A stretch of 42,127 nucleotides of DNA from Stentor coeruleus (Eukaryota > Ciliophora > Heterotrichea > Heterotrichida > Stentoridae): assembly GCA_001970955.1 (NCBI GenBank), contig MPUH01000640.1, forward strand, positions 1 to 42,127. Direction: 5' to 3'. The translations under genes were made by a program, and so were the position numbers. This document shows positions 10,344-19,013 of the stretch, piece by piece. A model generated the notes under the pieces. It saw only the letters and a list, made by a program, of their open reading frames with translations, searched no databases and had not been told where the DNA came from. Numbering within the stretch: position 1 is the stretch's first letter; every line of letters begins with the position of its first letter.

Positions 10344-10416
10344 CGCTACCAAGTGGGATTGAACCACTGACCTTTAGGTTAACAGCCTAATGCTCTGCCT
10401 GCTGAGCTATGGAAGC
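10344..10416 (-). tRNA. tRNA-Asn (anticodon GTT)
   Basis: The reverse complement folds as a 73-nt tRNA with no intron and discriminator G73. The anticodon stem TTAGG/CCTAA encloses the loop CTGTTAA, giving anticodon GTT for asparagine. The A box TAGCTCAGCAGG and B box GGTTCAATCCC match the internal pol III promoter consensus. The acceptor stem GCTTCCA/TGGTAGC pairs except for T-T at positions 4-69. A T-run follows. It lies divergently, 89 nt before the EF-hand gene. Confidence 0.95.
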
Positions 10417-10505
10417 TTATTTATACTTATAAACCTTCAACTTAATATATTTTTATTACAAAAGCCTCAATCCAAATAAACCTATCCTTCTAATTTCCAT
10501 ATAAA

Positions 10506-10802
10506 ATGAAAATCAAAAGAGCACTTCAAATACTTATGAAAGATGAAACCAAACTTAACAACCTTGTTAAAGAAGCATTTTCTGCTATAGATAGAGATGG
10601 TTCAGGAGAAATTGACGATATTGAACTATATGAAATTTTGAAACATGTCTCACAAGAAGATGGGGGTTTATGTCTTGAAGATGTAAAAGCTGCAATGTCT
10701 GAACTTGATACGTATAATGATGGAAGAATTACCCTTGAAGAATTTAGAGCTATGGTTATTGCGGCGTTGAATTTCTTGTATCAACGTGAGAGTTCTAGTT
10801 AG
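10506..10802 (+). CDS. Small EF-hand calcium-binding protein
   Basis: 98 residues with two EF-hands. The first loop DRDGSGEIDDIE has all canonical calcium ligands at 1, 3, 5 and 12. The second, DTYNDGRITLEE, keeps Asp1, Asp5 and Glu12 but has Tyr at position 3, so it may bind more weakly. Two hands in about 100 residues resemble half a calmodulin or a centrin lobe. It probably acts as a calcium-responsive adaptor, partner unknown. Complete, ATG to TAG. Confidence 0.88.
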   Translation: MKIKRALQILMKDETKLNNLVKEAFSAIDRDGSGEIDDIELYEILKHVSQEDGGLCLEDVKAAMSELDTYNDGRITLEEFRAMVIAALNFLYQRESSS

Positions 10803-11293
10803 ATTTTAATATTGTAATCATTTGGTTATAAATTTGAGATTTTGGTAGAGATTTTTGTGAAGGTGAAAGGATTTTATATTTATTTGAAGTTTGAGAAATT
10901 GTTTTTGTAAGGAGAGGAGATGGGATTTTGCGTGTAGTTTAAGGAGGATGCTTGGATGTGGAAAGGTATAGATTGTATAAAAGATAATAGTTTATTTTGG
11001 TGTTTAGGATAAGATAGAGGTTGATATACTGGTATTTTAAGATTTGGTTTCGTAAATGAAATTAAAAGTTTTAGTTTTATAGTGAAGTTTTCTGATATGG
11101 ACTTTTTTGGGTTTTTATGTTATAAAGAGTATTAGAATGTATGAAATAGGTAAAATTTTAAATAACAAAAATTGGCATATATGAAATCTAATCATAGTTA
11201 GTCAGAAATAAAAAATACACATAAAATCAAACATAAACACCAAAAAAACTGCAACTCATATGCATTTTACTTACAAAAGTTCAGTAATAAAAA
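10803..11293. other. Intergenic, strand-asymmetric
   Basis: No gene. The left half is G/T-rich on the plus strand (17 G, 0 C in 10861-10920) and the last 100 nt before the next start turn A/C-rich. This is a clear example of the pattern described in the findings. Confidence 0.6.
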
Positions 11294-12073
11294 ATGAAAA
11301 TGGAAGTGAAAACATCAAAGTGGAAACTAACTGTATTTGCTATAATCGTCATCACACAAATAATTCTTTTTATCGCATTTATCACCAACTTCGACAATAT
11401 CATAATCAAAATCGAAGACACTATGAAATGGACAAAACAAAACCCAATACTAAGTCTATCATTCTTAATCTTTTTAGACATAATCACAATTGCCTGTCTT
11501 CTCCCAACACCAGTATTTAACTTTATACTAAATTACACAAGTATTTACATCTATTCCTTATTCCCAGGTGTAATTATAGGTTTTTGCCTATCTTTATTAT
11601 CAGTCATAATTGGATGTGTTTTATCTTTTCTTATGGCTAAATTCTTATTAAAATCAACAGTAGAAAATTATATAAATAGAAATCATTCAAATCTAAAAGC
11701 TATTGTAAAAGCTGTTGAAACTCAAGGATTTAGAATTGTTATACTTATGAGACTTGCCCCTTTACCTACTGCATTTGTGAATTATGTATTGTCTATAACG
11801 AATATTGAAATTCATAAATTTATTTTAGGAACTTGTGGGTGTTCTATTAAAATAATTGTTGGACTTTATGCTGCGGGGACTATAAAAAGTTTAGCTGATG
11901 GACAAAATGGAAATACAACTTTGAATGTTGTGATGATGTTTGTTGGATTTTTGTCTTTGATTGTTGTAGTGGTGTGGATTGGAATTAGGGCTAAAAGAGA
12001 ATTGGAGAATATTAAAGAAGAAGATTATAAAGAAATGAGTGAATTGATAAATAATGATTATATTATAGGGTAA
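11294..12073 (+). CDS. VTT-domain (TVP38/TMEM64/DedA-type) membrane protein
   Basis: 259 residues with about five hydrophobic segments. The signature lies in the middle: VETQGFRIVILMRLAPLPTA followed by FVNYVLSITNIEIHKF, matching the VTT motif in which an R-x-x-P stretch is followed by NY and a short helix. GTCGCSIKIIVGLYAAGTI corresponds to the next conserved helix. Family members (TMEM64, TMEM41B, VMP1, yeast Tvp38) sit in ER or Golgi membranes, and several scramble or handle lipids. Which subgroup this belongs to is unclear. The C-terminal tail is acidic and cytosolic-looking. Complete, ATG to TAA. Confidence 0.85.
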   Translation: MKMEVKTSKWKLTVFAIIVITQIILFIAFITNFDNIIIKIEDTMKWTKQNPILSLSFLIFLDIITIACLLPTPVFNFILNYTSIYIYSLFPGVIIGFCLSLLSVIIGCVLSFLMAKFLLKSTVENYINRNHSNLKAIVKAVETQGFRIVILMRLAPLPTAFVNYVLSITNIEIHKFILGTCGCSIKIIVGLYAAGTIKSLADGQNGNTTLNVVMMFVGFLSLIVVVVWIGIRAKRELENIKEEDYKEMSELINNDYIIG

Positions 12074-12381
12074 ATTATGAGATTAATGAAGGGTTGACTG
12101 GTTTGAATTGCTCCAAGATGTTTTAGGATGCTTAGAGAAGATTTAAAAGAACCTTTTTGTTTTTTTTTGTTTAAAATAAAAAATATTTTTGAAGGTAATA
12201 ATAGAAAGTTTTAAAATTTATAGTGTAAAGGTGTTAAAGAATCACTAAAACTAGCTTTTTGTTTCATTATAATATTTAATAGTAGGCATTTCGATCAACC
12301 CTTTAAAAAAAACACTATAAAAGTATAATCTTTATAACCCATAATTTAATCCTCATAAAAAAATCCTAATAATAAAAGCTA
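12074..12381. other. Intergenic
   Basis: No gene or RNA. G/T-rich after the upstream gene and A/C-rich just before the Trm11-like start, with one T-run near 12160. Confidence 0.6.
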
Positions 12382-13665
12382 ATGGGAAAATTCTTATGCA
12401 GTATAATAACAAAGCCAAGACTTTTAGAATTCAGCATATCCGAACTGATCTCTTTAAGTAGCCTTCACAATATTTCTGCCCAAGACCTTTTTTCCCATTA
12501 TAATCTTTCTTTCAGCACAGATCAGGAATACGCTGATTATTTTCTCAAGGTTATTGAACATAACCCATTCATTTATACCAACATACCATCATCAGATATA
12601 TGTAAAAAAATCGCCTCAAGATCTATTTGTACAGAAAGATTCACATATCATATATCCCATGGTGATTCAATAGAAACTTTAATCTCAAATATTATAAAAG
12701 AATACAATTCTAACTTAGAAATCCAAGATATTATATCAGCAGATACACCTTTTGAAATAAGATTTGACACATATTTGCAAAAAATATCCCAAGAACAGAA
12801 ACAAAATATAATTCAAGCTTTTGCCCCTGTGCCATTCAGAGGAAAGGTTGAGTTAGAATTACCAGAAAGGACGTTTATTGTGTCGATATGTTCTGGGAAT
12901 ATGTATTTTGGCTTAGAAGTTGCTAAGTCTAAGATTAAAAGAACATGTTTTTATAGTAAGTATAATTTACCTGAAAGGGAGTATTTAGGCCCTACAACTA
13001 CTGATATTGAGTTAGCTTTGCTTATGGCGAATCAAGGACAAGTTGTGGAGAATTCTTTGGTTTTAGACCCTTTTGTTGGGACTGGGGGTATATTATTAGC
13101 TGCATCAGTATTTGGAGGTATATGTTTTGGTGGAGATATTGATATGAGAGTTCTTAAAGGTCTTGGTGTTGGCCGTTCAACAAAAAACACCCAAGCCGAC
13201 ATTTTTACCAACTTTTCCAATTATGGGTTTAAAAAACCAGAAATCCTTCGTTGCGATAACTCTACTCCTTGTTTAAGGCCAATAAATTTCTTTGATTGTC
13301 TTATTTGTGATCCTCCTTATGGAGTTAGAGCTGCATCTAGAAAAACCCATAAGAAAACTACAGAGGTTTATGAAGGGACAAAAGTTTTTAATGATTTATT
13401 AGATTTTGCTGCTAATATGCTGAGAATTGGGGGAAGATTAGTGTATTTACTTCCTACTGAAAGGAAACTTTATGATCCGTTAGGAATTCCTAGACATCCC
13501 TTATTGAAAATTGTGGCAAATAGTGAAAATGCCCTTTCTAGGAAGATATCGAGGAGGCTGATTACTATGAAAAGGATTGGCAATGCTGAAGGATGTGATG
13601 AAGATAATCAAAAGGGGTTTTATCAGGATATCAGGACGACCTGGTTTAAGAAAGAAATAGAATAG
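12382..13665 (+). CDS. TRMT11: tRNA (guanine-10-N2)-methyltransferase, Trm11/TRMT11-like
   Basis: 427 residues, close to the length of eukaryotic Trm11. Trm11 with Trm112 makes N2-methylguanosine at position 10 of tRNA. The N-terminal part, with the segment FDTYLQKISQEQK and PVPFRGKVELELPERTF, is a THUMP-like RNA-binding region. The Rossmann methyltransferase follows: DPFVGTGGILLAA (from 229) for SAM binding, GGDID for the acidic ribose-binding residue, and DCLICDPPYG with the catalytic N/DPPY motif at 310-313. YLGPTTTDIELALLMANQG is also typical. All key residues are present, so it should be active. Start chosen at the first ATG, preceded by an A/C-rich leader. Complete to TAG. Confidence 0.93.
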   Translation: MGKFLCSIITKPRLLEFSISELISLSSLHNISAQDLFSHYNLSFSTDQEYADYFLKVIEHNPFIYTNIPSSDICKKIASRSICTERFTYHISHGDSIETLISNIIKEYNSNLEIQDIISADTPFEIRFDTYLQKISQEQKQNIIQAFAPVPFRGKVELELPERTFIVSICSGNMYFGLEVAKSKIKRTCFYSKYNLPEREYLGPTTTDIELALLMANQGQVVENSLVLDPFVGTGGILLAASVFGGICFGGDIDMRVLKGLGVGRSTKNTQADIFTNFSNYGFKKPEILRCDNSTPCLRPINFFDCLICDPPYGVRAASRKTHKKTTEVYEGTKVFNDLLDFAANMLRIGGRLVYLLPTERKLYDPLGIPRHPLLKIVANSENALSRKISRRLITMKRIGNAEGCDEDNQKGFYQDIRTTWFKKEIE

Positions 13666-13988
13666 GATTTGTAAAGATAGAATTATTAGTTAAATATGGA
13701 AAAAATCAATTATGGGGTTATATATAATAGAATTATTAGTTAAATATGTTAAAAATCAATTATCATTGCAAACTTTTTTAGTACTTTAACACCCAAATTT
13801 ATCCTGATATCATTTTGCAAATACCTTATAGCATCCTTTTATACCTACTAAAACCCATAGTTTTCTTTCATAAAATCCTAATCATCACTTTCTCTATCAT
13901 TTCTCATTCCTCTCTTAAATTTATCACACTTTCCCTTAAAAAGTTTCTTGTTTTGTATATAAAATTCGGAATTTATTCTATATTTATA
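13666..13988. other. Intergenic with a spaced direct repeat
   Basis: Contains the two 37-nt repeat copies listed separately. From 13815 the ankyrin frame is open but only from a TTG, and the residues are hydrophobic and AT-driven, so this part is treated as the leader of the next gene. Confidence 0.6.
13677..13763. repeat. Spaced direct repeat, two 37-nt copies
   Basis: 13677-13713 and 13727-13763 are identical except for two adjacent bases (GA versus TT in the middle), giving a 50-nt period just downstream of the Trm11-like gene. No N lies between them, so it is more likely a real small duplication than an assembly join. Confidence 0.75.
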
Positions 13989-15014
13989 ATGAAAGGATTA
14001 CTGGAAATAAGCTCAGATCTCCAAAGCGCCCTTATCGATAACGATCTCCAAAGACTTCCAAGGAAAAATCTCCGCAGAGGAGGAGTTTATGGGAATAAAG
14101 GTAAAACCCTTCTTCACTTGGCAGCCAAATATTCAACAACATCCAACATAATTCTCTACTGTGCAAACACCCTGAAAATTAAACCTCAAACTCCAAGTAA
14201 AACTTTTAAATCCTTACCGATTCATGTATCTTGTAAATACGGAAAGGTTGAATTTACTCAAACTCTCCTTTCCTTATATTATCCATGTCTCGAAATCAAA
14301 GATAGTAACGGAGATACTCCACTAAGTATAGCATGTCGTTATAATCATACAAATATTGTTTTTTTCCTTCTTGAACATGGGGCTAGTGTATTTTGTATAA
14401 ACAAAGACCACTACACTCCTCTTCATTATGCCTCATCTCATGGTAATTCGAAACTTGTAAATCAACTTCTTCAATCCAAAGCAAAAACCAGCTTACTAAC
14501 CAAAAACAATGAAAATCCCTTACATTTAGCTGTAAGCAGTGGGGATGTTAATACAGTCAGTCTATTATTACCCCATACAAGCCATATAACCCATTCAAAA
14601 ACTGGGACAATTTTCCACCATTGTCGTCAGGACAATACAATGGCCAAACATTTAATCCAATTTTCAGACTGGAACAAATTCCCTAAATTGCCTATTCTCC
14701 TTGATATAGGAGCTCCAGCATCACTGATATTCGAAAGTTGCCGAAACGAATTTTTCGGACAATATTTGTATTATATTCAAGTCTTTGATAGGGCGGATAT
14801 ACTGTATATTTTATATTCTTCCAGGATTATTTCCATGAAAGAACTTAGCACTTATAAATTTGGCAGGGTAAACCCTAAAAGTAAAGCTTTAATAAGCTTT
14901 TTAAAGCAATGGCGCCAAAAGGCTATAGTGTTATTCACGTATAGTTTTTGTATAAGTCATTATATAAAAAGACTCAATAAAAGTCTCATAATAGAGCTTA
15001 TTAAGTTCTTATAA
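13989..15014 (+). CDS. Ankyrin-repeat protein
   Basis: 341 residues from ATG 13989 (MKGLLEIS) to TAA. About five ankyrin repeats are recognisable: GKTLLHLAAKYS, the divergent SLPIHVSCKYGKVEFTQTLL, GDTPLSIACRYNHTNIVFFL, YTPLHYASSHGNSKLVNQLL and ENPLHLAVSSGDVNTVSLLL. They span roughly residues 35-205. The C-terminal 130 residues have no recognised domain and end with a basic, aromatic-rich stretch. Ankyrin stacks mediate protein binding and the target is unknown. The frame is open 58 codons further upstream but begins with TTG and lacks ankyrin features, so I reject that extension. Confidence 0.85.
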   Translation: MKGLLEISSDLQSALIDNDLQRLPRKNLRRGGVYGNKGKTLLHLAAKYSTTSNIILYCANTLKIKPQTPSKTFKSLPIHVSCKYGKVEFTQTLLSLYYPCLEIKDSNGDTPLSIACRYNHTNIVFFLLEHGASVFCINKDHYTPLHYASSHGNSKLVNQLLQSKAKTSLLTKNNENPLHLAVSSGDVNTVSLLLPHTSHITHSKTGTIFHHCRQDNTMAKHLIQFSDWNKFPKLPILLDIGAPASLIFESCRNEFFGQYLYYIQVFDRADILYILYSSRIISMKELSTYKFGRVNPKSKALISFLKQWRQKAIVLFTYSFCISHYIKRLNKSLIIELIKFL

Positions 15015-15096
15015 ACATTATATGTATTAGAGTTTTTATATAAGGTTCTTATATATAGTTTCTAATAAAAATCAGTTGTTATCTAATTATTACTAT

Positions 15097-15576
15097 CTAA
15101 TTTCCTTTCCATACAGCGAATTCTTCTTTGAATTTCTGTTCTAACTGAGGATCATTAGGCAACAGCTTCAAAAGTTCAGTTGCTTCGGTTGGGTAACACA
15201 AATGAACGTTGCTAACTCGTTTTGCATGGTATTCCTCAGCGAATTTCCCACATTTGCATCTATACAAAGTTGCGAGTCTCAAATAAAAATACGCTTGAGT
15301 GATATTCGCTGGTACATATTTGCCTTTAAGATACATCTTGCCTAGTCTTAAACAAGCTTCAGCACTTCTTCTTGAAGCATTTCTCAGGTACTGCAGACCC
15401 AAATTAACATTTGGTCTTCCTGCACCAATACCTTTTAGCAGCATCTAGATATATTCCACCTGCGAGTATGTAATTTGTGCTTCGATACTACCTTTAGTTG
15501 CTTCTTGTTTAAATTCTTCAAACCAAGATTCTTCAAAGCTTCTCATGCAATCTGTAAGATTCATAGTCTCGTCCAT
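15097..15576 (-). CDS. Sel1-like repeat protein, two exons (join complement 15460..15576, 15097..15444)
   Basis: Exon 1 (39 codons, MDETMNLTDCMRSFEESWFE onward) is joined to exon 2 by removing the 15-nt intron 15445-15459, giving 154 residues. Without splicing the frame hits TAG at the intron end. Across the join the text reads ITYSQ-MLLKGIGAG. The Sel1-like repeats are MLLKGIGAGRPNVNLGLQYL and SAEACLRLGKMYLKGKYV followed by AYFYLRLATLY. Sel1 repeats form alpha-alpha solenoids for protein interaction. A Cys pair (CKCG) follows. Function unknown. It ends in TAG. Confidence 0.85.
15445..15459 (-). other. 15-nt intron GTGGAATATATCTAG
   Basis: Starts GTG, ends TAG, A at position 10. It sits between an ATG-initiated 39-codon exon and the Sel1-like exon in phase 0; without removal its TAG truncates the protein. 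Confidence 0.82.
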
Positions 15577-15603
15577 TTTATATTTTAAGTGTTTTATTTA
15601 TTA

Positions 15604-15993
15604 TTAGAAAGGATATTCCTTGATTTTTTGTATTACCAACTCTGTCAAACTCATTGGTTTTGTCCCGAGAGCTGCTGCGTCAAGACAGTAGCCTTTAGGG
15701 TTTTCTTGCATTTCATGATTGCGTTTATGCAATGATAATTGGGATATTTGTCGAAAATAGTCACCACAGATTGAACATTGGTATGGTTTAGCGCCTGTGT
15801 GAATAAAAACATGTTCTCTTAGGTTTTGTTGACTTACGAAAAACCTCTCGCAAAAATCGCATTTGTGTTTTTTCTGCTTGAGGTGGGTTATTTCTACATG
15901 TCTTTTAAGGTTGAACTTGGTACTATATGACTTGTTGCAATCATTCATCATGCAACAATAGAGGCTAACTTTATATTCTGTTACAACTTTCAT
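15604..15993 (-). CDS. Small protein with three C2H2 zinc fingers
   Basis: 129 residues. Finger 1 is CCMMNDCNKSYSTKFNLKRH plus a second His (EITH). Finger 2 is HKCDFCERFFVSQQNLREHV ending FIH. Finger 3 is YQCSICGDYFRQISQLSLHK ending RNH. The linker TGAKPYQC between fingers 2 and 3 matches the TGEKP type of DNA-binding fingers, so sequence-specific nucleic acid binding is likely. The tail of about 40 residues has no known domain. Start taken at ATG 15993. An alternative start (MANNINES) through a possible 16-nt intron in the first codons cannot be excluded. Confidence 0.85.
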   Translation of the reverse strand: MKVVTEYKVSLYCCMMNDCNKSYSTKFNLKRHVEITHLKQKKHKCDFCERFFVSQQNLREHVFIHTGAKPYQCSICGDYFRQISQLSLHKRNHEMQENPKGYCLDAAALGTKPMSLTELVIQKIKEYPF

Positions 15994-16251
15994 TTATATT
16001 ATTAGCCATAAAACTAGTATTTTTATGTGTATTGGTAGATAGTAAACTTGAATTTAATATATTATTTTAGGCTATATTATATGGTTAATATATTAGAAGT
16101 GTAGGTAGATTAAAGCTGAATGTTGAATTTATGCTAGGTTCAAATATCATGAGACTTGCATATGGTTAGGCTGGAAATTAACTTAAAAATGGATGGACTA
16201 AAAAAATATATAAGGAATCTTAGTTAATTATTCAGCTAGCAAGATGAAGAA

Positions 16252-17238
16252 ATGGAAAATCAGTCAGAATACGAAATTCAAATACTTGACGGGATTGAAT
16301 ATCGTTGTGTTAAATCATATGATCATAACTATGTGACTCATTGTAAAGAACGATGGAGGGACATGAATATCCTAACAATGTTTCTTAAAGAATTCAAAGC
16401 CTATAGCGAGGATTACTATAGACAAGCAATTACACTTGGGCTTATTCAAGTGAATTATAAGAAAGTTACATTGGATTATATACTTAGAAACGGTGATACA
16501 ATAACCCATACAGCAACAAGAAGTGAACCACCAGTTTTTAATAGGCCAATAAAAATTATCCATGACTCACCAAATTTGCTTATAGTATATAAGCCAGCAT
16601 CAATGCCTGTACATCCATCAGGTGCTTATTATAAAAACTCTATGCTTTATATACTACAACACGAAATGGGCTATAAGGAATTACATCTTATACATAGACT
16701 AGATCGAGTGACATCAGGGATAATAGTTTTGACTAAGAACTCCCGAACAGCTGCATCTTTAACTGGGTTGTTTGAAAAAAGTTCAATAAAAAAGTACTAC
16801 TTGGCTAGGGTAAAAGGAAGATTCCCTACAGACTCAATGGAAATTAATGAGAAAATACTATGTGTGGACCATAAGAATGGGGTTTATAAGGTTGACCCAT
16901 CAGGTAAAGACTCTTGTACTATAGTAAAACACATGTTTTATGATGAGGAAACTGATGAAAGTGTTGTTGAATGTAGGCTGATAACAGGAAGAACTCATCA
17001 GATCAGAGTGCATCTAAGTTATATCGGTCATCCTATATCTAATGATATATGTTATGGAGGACAATGTTCAAACCCACCAATAGTCCCTGATGCTTATTAC
17101 AAACTAAGATTTGGAGACCAGGTCGTCAAGCTCGAAAAAACTTCCCAACTCGAGATTTTCTTATGTTCTTATCGATACATCCTCACAAAAAACCTCGATT
17201 TCTCATCACCTCAACCCTCCTGGGCACAAAAAACCTAA
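16252..17238 (+). CDS. RluA-family pseudouridine synthase, Pus9/RPUSD2-like
   Basis: 328 residues. Residues 1-95 resemble the N-terminal region of eukaryotic Pus8/Pus9/RPUSD2 proteins (CKERWRDMNILTMFLKEF, then YILRNGDTITHTATRSEPPV). The catalytic domain has LLIVYKPASMPVHPSGAYY, the active-site motif HRLDRVTSG with the catalytic Asp at 151, LARVKGRFP and ECRLITGRTHQIRVHLSYIG. All expected residues are present. Yeast Pus8/Pus9 act on U32 of tRNAs, so a tRNA target is likely. The AP-4 sigma gene starts 37 nt after its TAA on the same strand. Confidence 0.92.
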   Translation: MENQSEYEIQILDGIEYRCVKSYDHNYVTHCKERWRDMNILTMFLKEFKAYSEDYYRQAITLGLIQVNYKKVTLDYILRNGDTITHTATRSEPPVFNRPIKIIHDSPNLLIVYKPASMPVHPSGAYYKNSMLYILQHEMGYKELHLIHRLDRVTSGIIVLTKNSRTAASLTGLFEKSSIKKYYLARVKGRFPTDSMEINEKILCVDHKNGVYKVDPSGKDSCTIVKHMFYDEETDESVVECRLITGRTHQIRVHLSYIGHPISNDICYGGQCSNPPIVPDAYYKLRFGDQVVKLEKTSQLEIFLCSYRYILTKNLDFSSPQPSWAQKT

Positions 17239-17275
17239 TCCTACATCACATAATCCTAATATTTTACTAAAATCC

Positions 17276-17707
17276 ATGATCAGCTTTATCTTTATGGTCA
17301 ACAAACAAGGGCAGACAAGACTTGCCCAATACTATAACTACATGACTATCTCCGAAAGAGCCACTCTTGAAGGAGAACTTGTAAGAAAATGTTTATCTCG
17401 TACTGAAAACCAATGCTCATTCCTAGAACATCATCAATACAAAGTTATCTATCGAAGATACGCATCTCTATATTTCATTATTGGCCTTGAAGATGAAGAT
17501 GTTAATGAATTAGCATATTTAGAATTCATTCATAACCTTGTTGAAACCTTAGACAAGTATTTCGAAAATGTTTGCGAGCTTGACATAATGTTCAATATAG
17601 AAAAAGCTCATTTCGTTTTAGATGAAATGGTCATGAATGGGAGTATTTTAGAGACAAATAGACCAACAATTCTAAGTCAAATCTATGCTCTTGATAAAGC
17701 TAATTAG
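17276..17707 (+). CDS. AP4S1: AP-4 complex sigma subunit
   Basis: 143 residues, the usual length of adaptor sigma subunits. The start MISFIFMVNKQGQTRLAQYY is diagnostic of AP-4 sigma, followed by LVRKCLSRTENQCSFLEHH and the longin-fold core IYRRYASLYFIIGLEDEDVN, with FIHNLVETLDKYFENVCELD and LDEMVMNGSILETNRP at the end. AP-4 is the TGN adaptor for vesicle formation; sigma is its small core subunit. The frame is open upstream to 17111 but that part overlaps the previous gene and shows no homology. It begins 37 nt after the pseudouridine synthase and ends 10 nt before the next start. Confidence 0.95.
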   Translation: MISFIFMVNKQGQTRLAQYYNYMTISERATLEGELVRKCLSRTENQCSFLEHHQYKVIYRRYASLYFIIGLEDEDVNELAYLEFIHNLVETLDKYFENVCELDIMFNIEKAHFVLDEMVMNGSILETNRPTILSQIYALDKAN

Positions 17708-17717
17708 TTATAGTTAA

Positions 17718-19013
17718 ATGGAGTCAGCGCCTGAGTCGAATTTGAAAGAGTTTCTCAAACAAAATAACCTTATAAATAATGAGGAAGATTTGATAAACCT
17801 TGCAAATGCACTTATAGAAAAAGCTTATAAAAAACAGTTGAAGGATAAAACTTTAAGTGCTTTGGCTTATTTGAAACAGACTGAAGAAATATTAGAAATT
17901 CTTAGTTCACAAGGTAAACCTACTAAGTTGGAAATAATACAGGTTACTTTGAATAATATCGCAGCTTGTTATCAACGTCTTGGGGATATGGAAAAGTGTG
18001 CTGGGTATTTGGAAGCTTGTTCGTTTAACTGTTATAGAAATCCTGTTCATACGACAATAGACGCAATTGCCCTTGATATAAAACAATTAAAATTTCACGC
18101 TTGTTTGCTTATACAACTAGCGGTAGTGCTTTCTAATTTAAAACAACACAAAGAAGCCTTAGAAAAAGCAACTCATGCTCAAAACCTAACACATTTAGCT
18201 TTAAGGACAACTATAGAAGGTCATAAAGTCCTTATTAGTTATTACAAAAAAAACAAACAAAACAAAAGTTTGAAACAGCAAATTTTCCAAACCATAGCCG
18301 AAAGTGCTACAAAGACCTTATCAGCTTTAAGTGATTATTTATCTACTAATATCATCCCAAAAACTGAAGAAATGCGTTCAGTACTTGGGGTGAAAATTTT
18401 CAGTAATTGGGTTTATGAGTTTTCTATATCAAATATTATAGTCATACAACCCTTAACAATTAGTGAAGTAACTGAAAAACCATTACTCCAGGCTGAGTTT
18501 ACAAAGGATTATTTGTTATTTAAAATTGCCCTACATTGTGCTTCTATGTTTTGTGTAGCTACAGAAACCAAGCATTTACGAACTTCACAACAATTAAGTG
18601 TTGCCCAAAGGAAGCAATCGTGATTTTTATATAGAGAAATTATTCATCAAACATCAATAACACTATTAAGTGCATTTTTCCCTCAGGAATCACCTCTTGT
18701 TCAACATATTGTCCAGAGTTTTCAAAGAAGGTTTGTGAGTGAACTTCAGGAAATTGTGAGGTTTATATAGCCTGAAGAAGAACCATCAGCAGCTCGGAGC
18801 AAAAGTAGTGATTTCAGCAAGTTCCCACATTTAAAGGAAAAAAAACACTTAAAAAATAAACAAAAAATTAGCCCATATAAAAGACAATTTGTCTCACCCA
18901 GACCTAAAACCTCACTTGAAATAAGAACACAGGGAAATGTTAAAAAAAATAAAGGACGAGGATACTCTTTGGACTTACAAACCCGAAGCAGAACTCCTGT
19001 AGAAAATTATTAA
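17718..19013 (+). CDS. TPR-like helical repeat protein, three exons (join 17718..18619, 18635..18755, 18771..19013)
   Basis: 421 residues once two 15-nt introns are removed; each carries an in-frame stop (TGA and TAG). Residues 20-190 look like tetratricopeptide repeats: ALIEKAYKKQLKDKTLSALA, VTLNNIAACYQRLGDMEKCA and LAVVLSNLKQHKEALEKATH. The middle (SVLGVKIFSNWVYEFSISNI) is a conserved-looking linker domain. Exon 2 encodes a helical FFPQESPLVQHIVQSFQRRF segment, and exon 3 a basic disordered tail (PYKRQFVSPRPKTSLEIRTQ). Function unknown, a scaffold role is inferred. The start lies only 10 nt after the AP-4 sigma stop. Confidence 0.85.
18620..18634 (+). other. 15-nt intron GTGATTTTTATATAG
   Basis: Phase 2 intron with A at position 10 and an in-frame TGA. 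Its removal continues the TPR-like protein. The identical 15-mer is the intron of the DUF229 gene at 38967-38981. Confidence 0.9.
18756..18770 (+). other. 15-nt intron GTGAGGTTTATATAG
   Basis: Phase 0 intron with A at position 10 and a TATATAG end. It contains an in-frame TAG. Removal opens the last 81 codons. Confidence 0.88.

Noticed and set aside
13815..13988. N-terminal extension of the ankyrin protein
   Set aside because: The frame is open but starts with TTG, is hydrophobic and AT-driven, and lacks ankyrin features; the ATG at 13989 is a good start.
15970..16015. 16-nt intron giving a different N-terminus for the zinc-finger protein
   Set aside because: A GT...AG of 16 nt can be drawn after an upstream ATG (MANNINES), but the unspliced frame already starts with ATG and needs no intron.
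17111..17275. N-terminal extension of the AP-4 sigma subunit
   Set aside because: It overlaps the end of the pseudouridine synthase gene in another frame, and sigma subunits begin exactly at MISFIF-like sequences.
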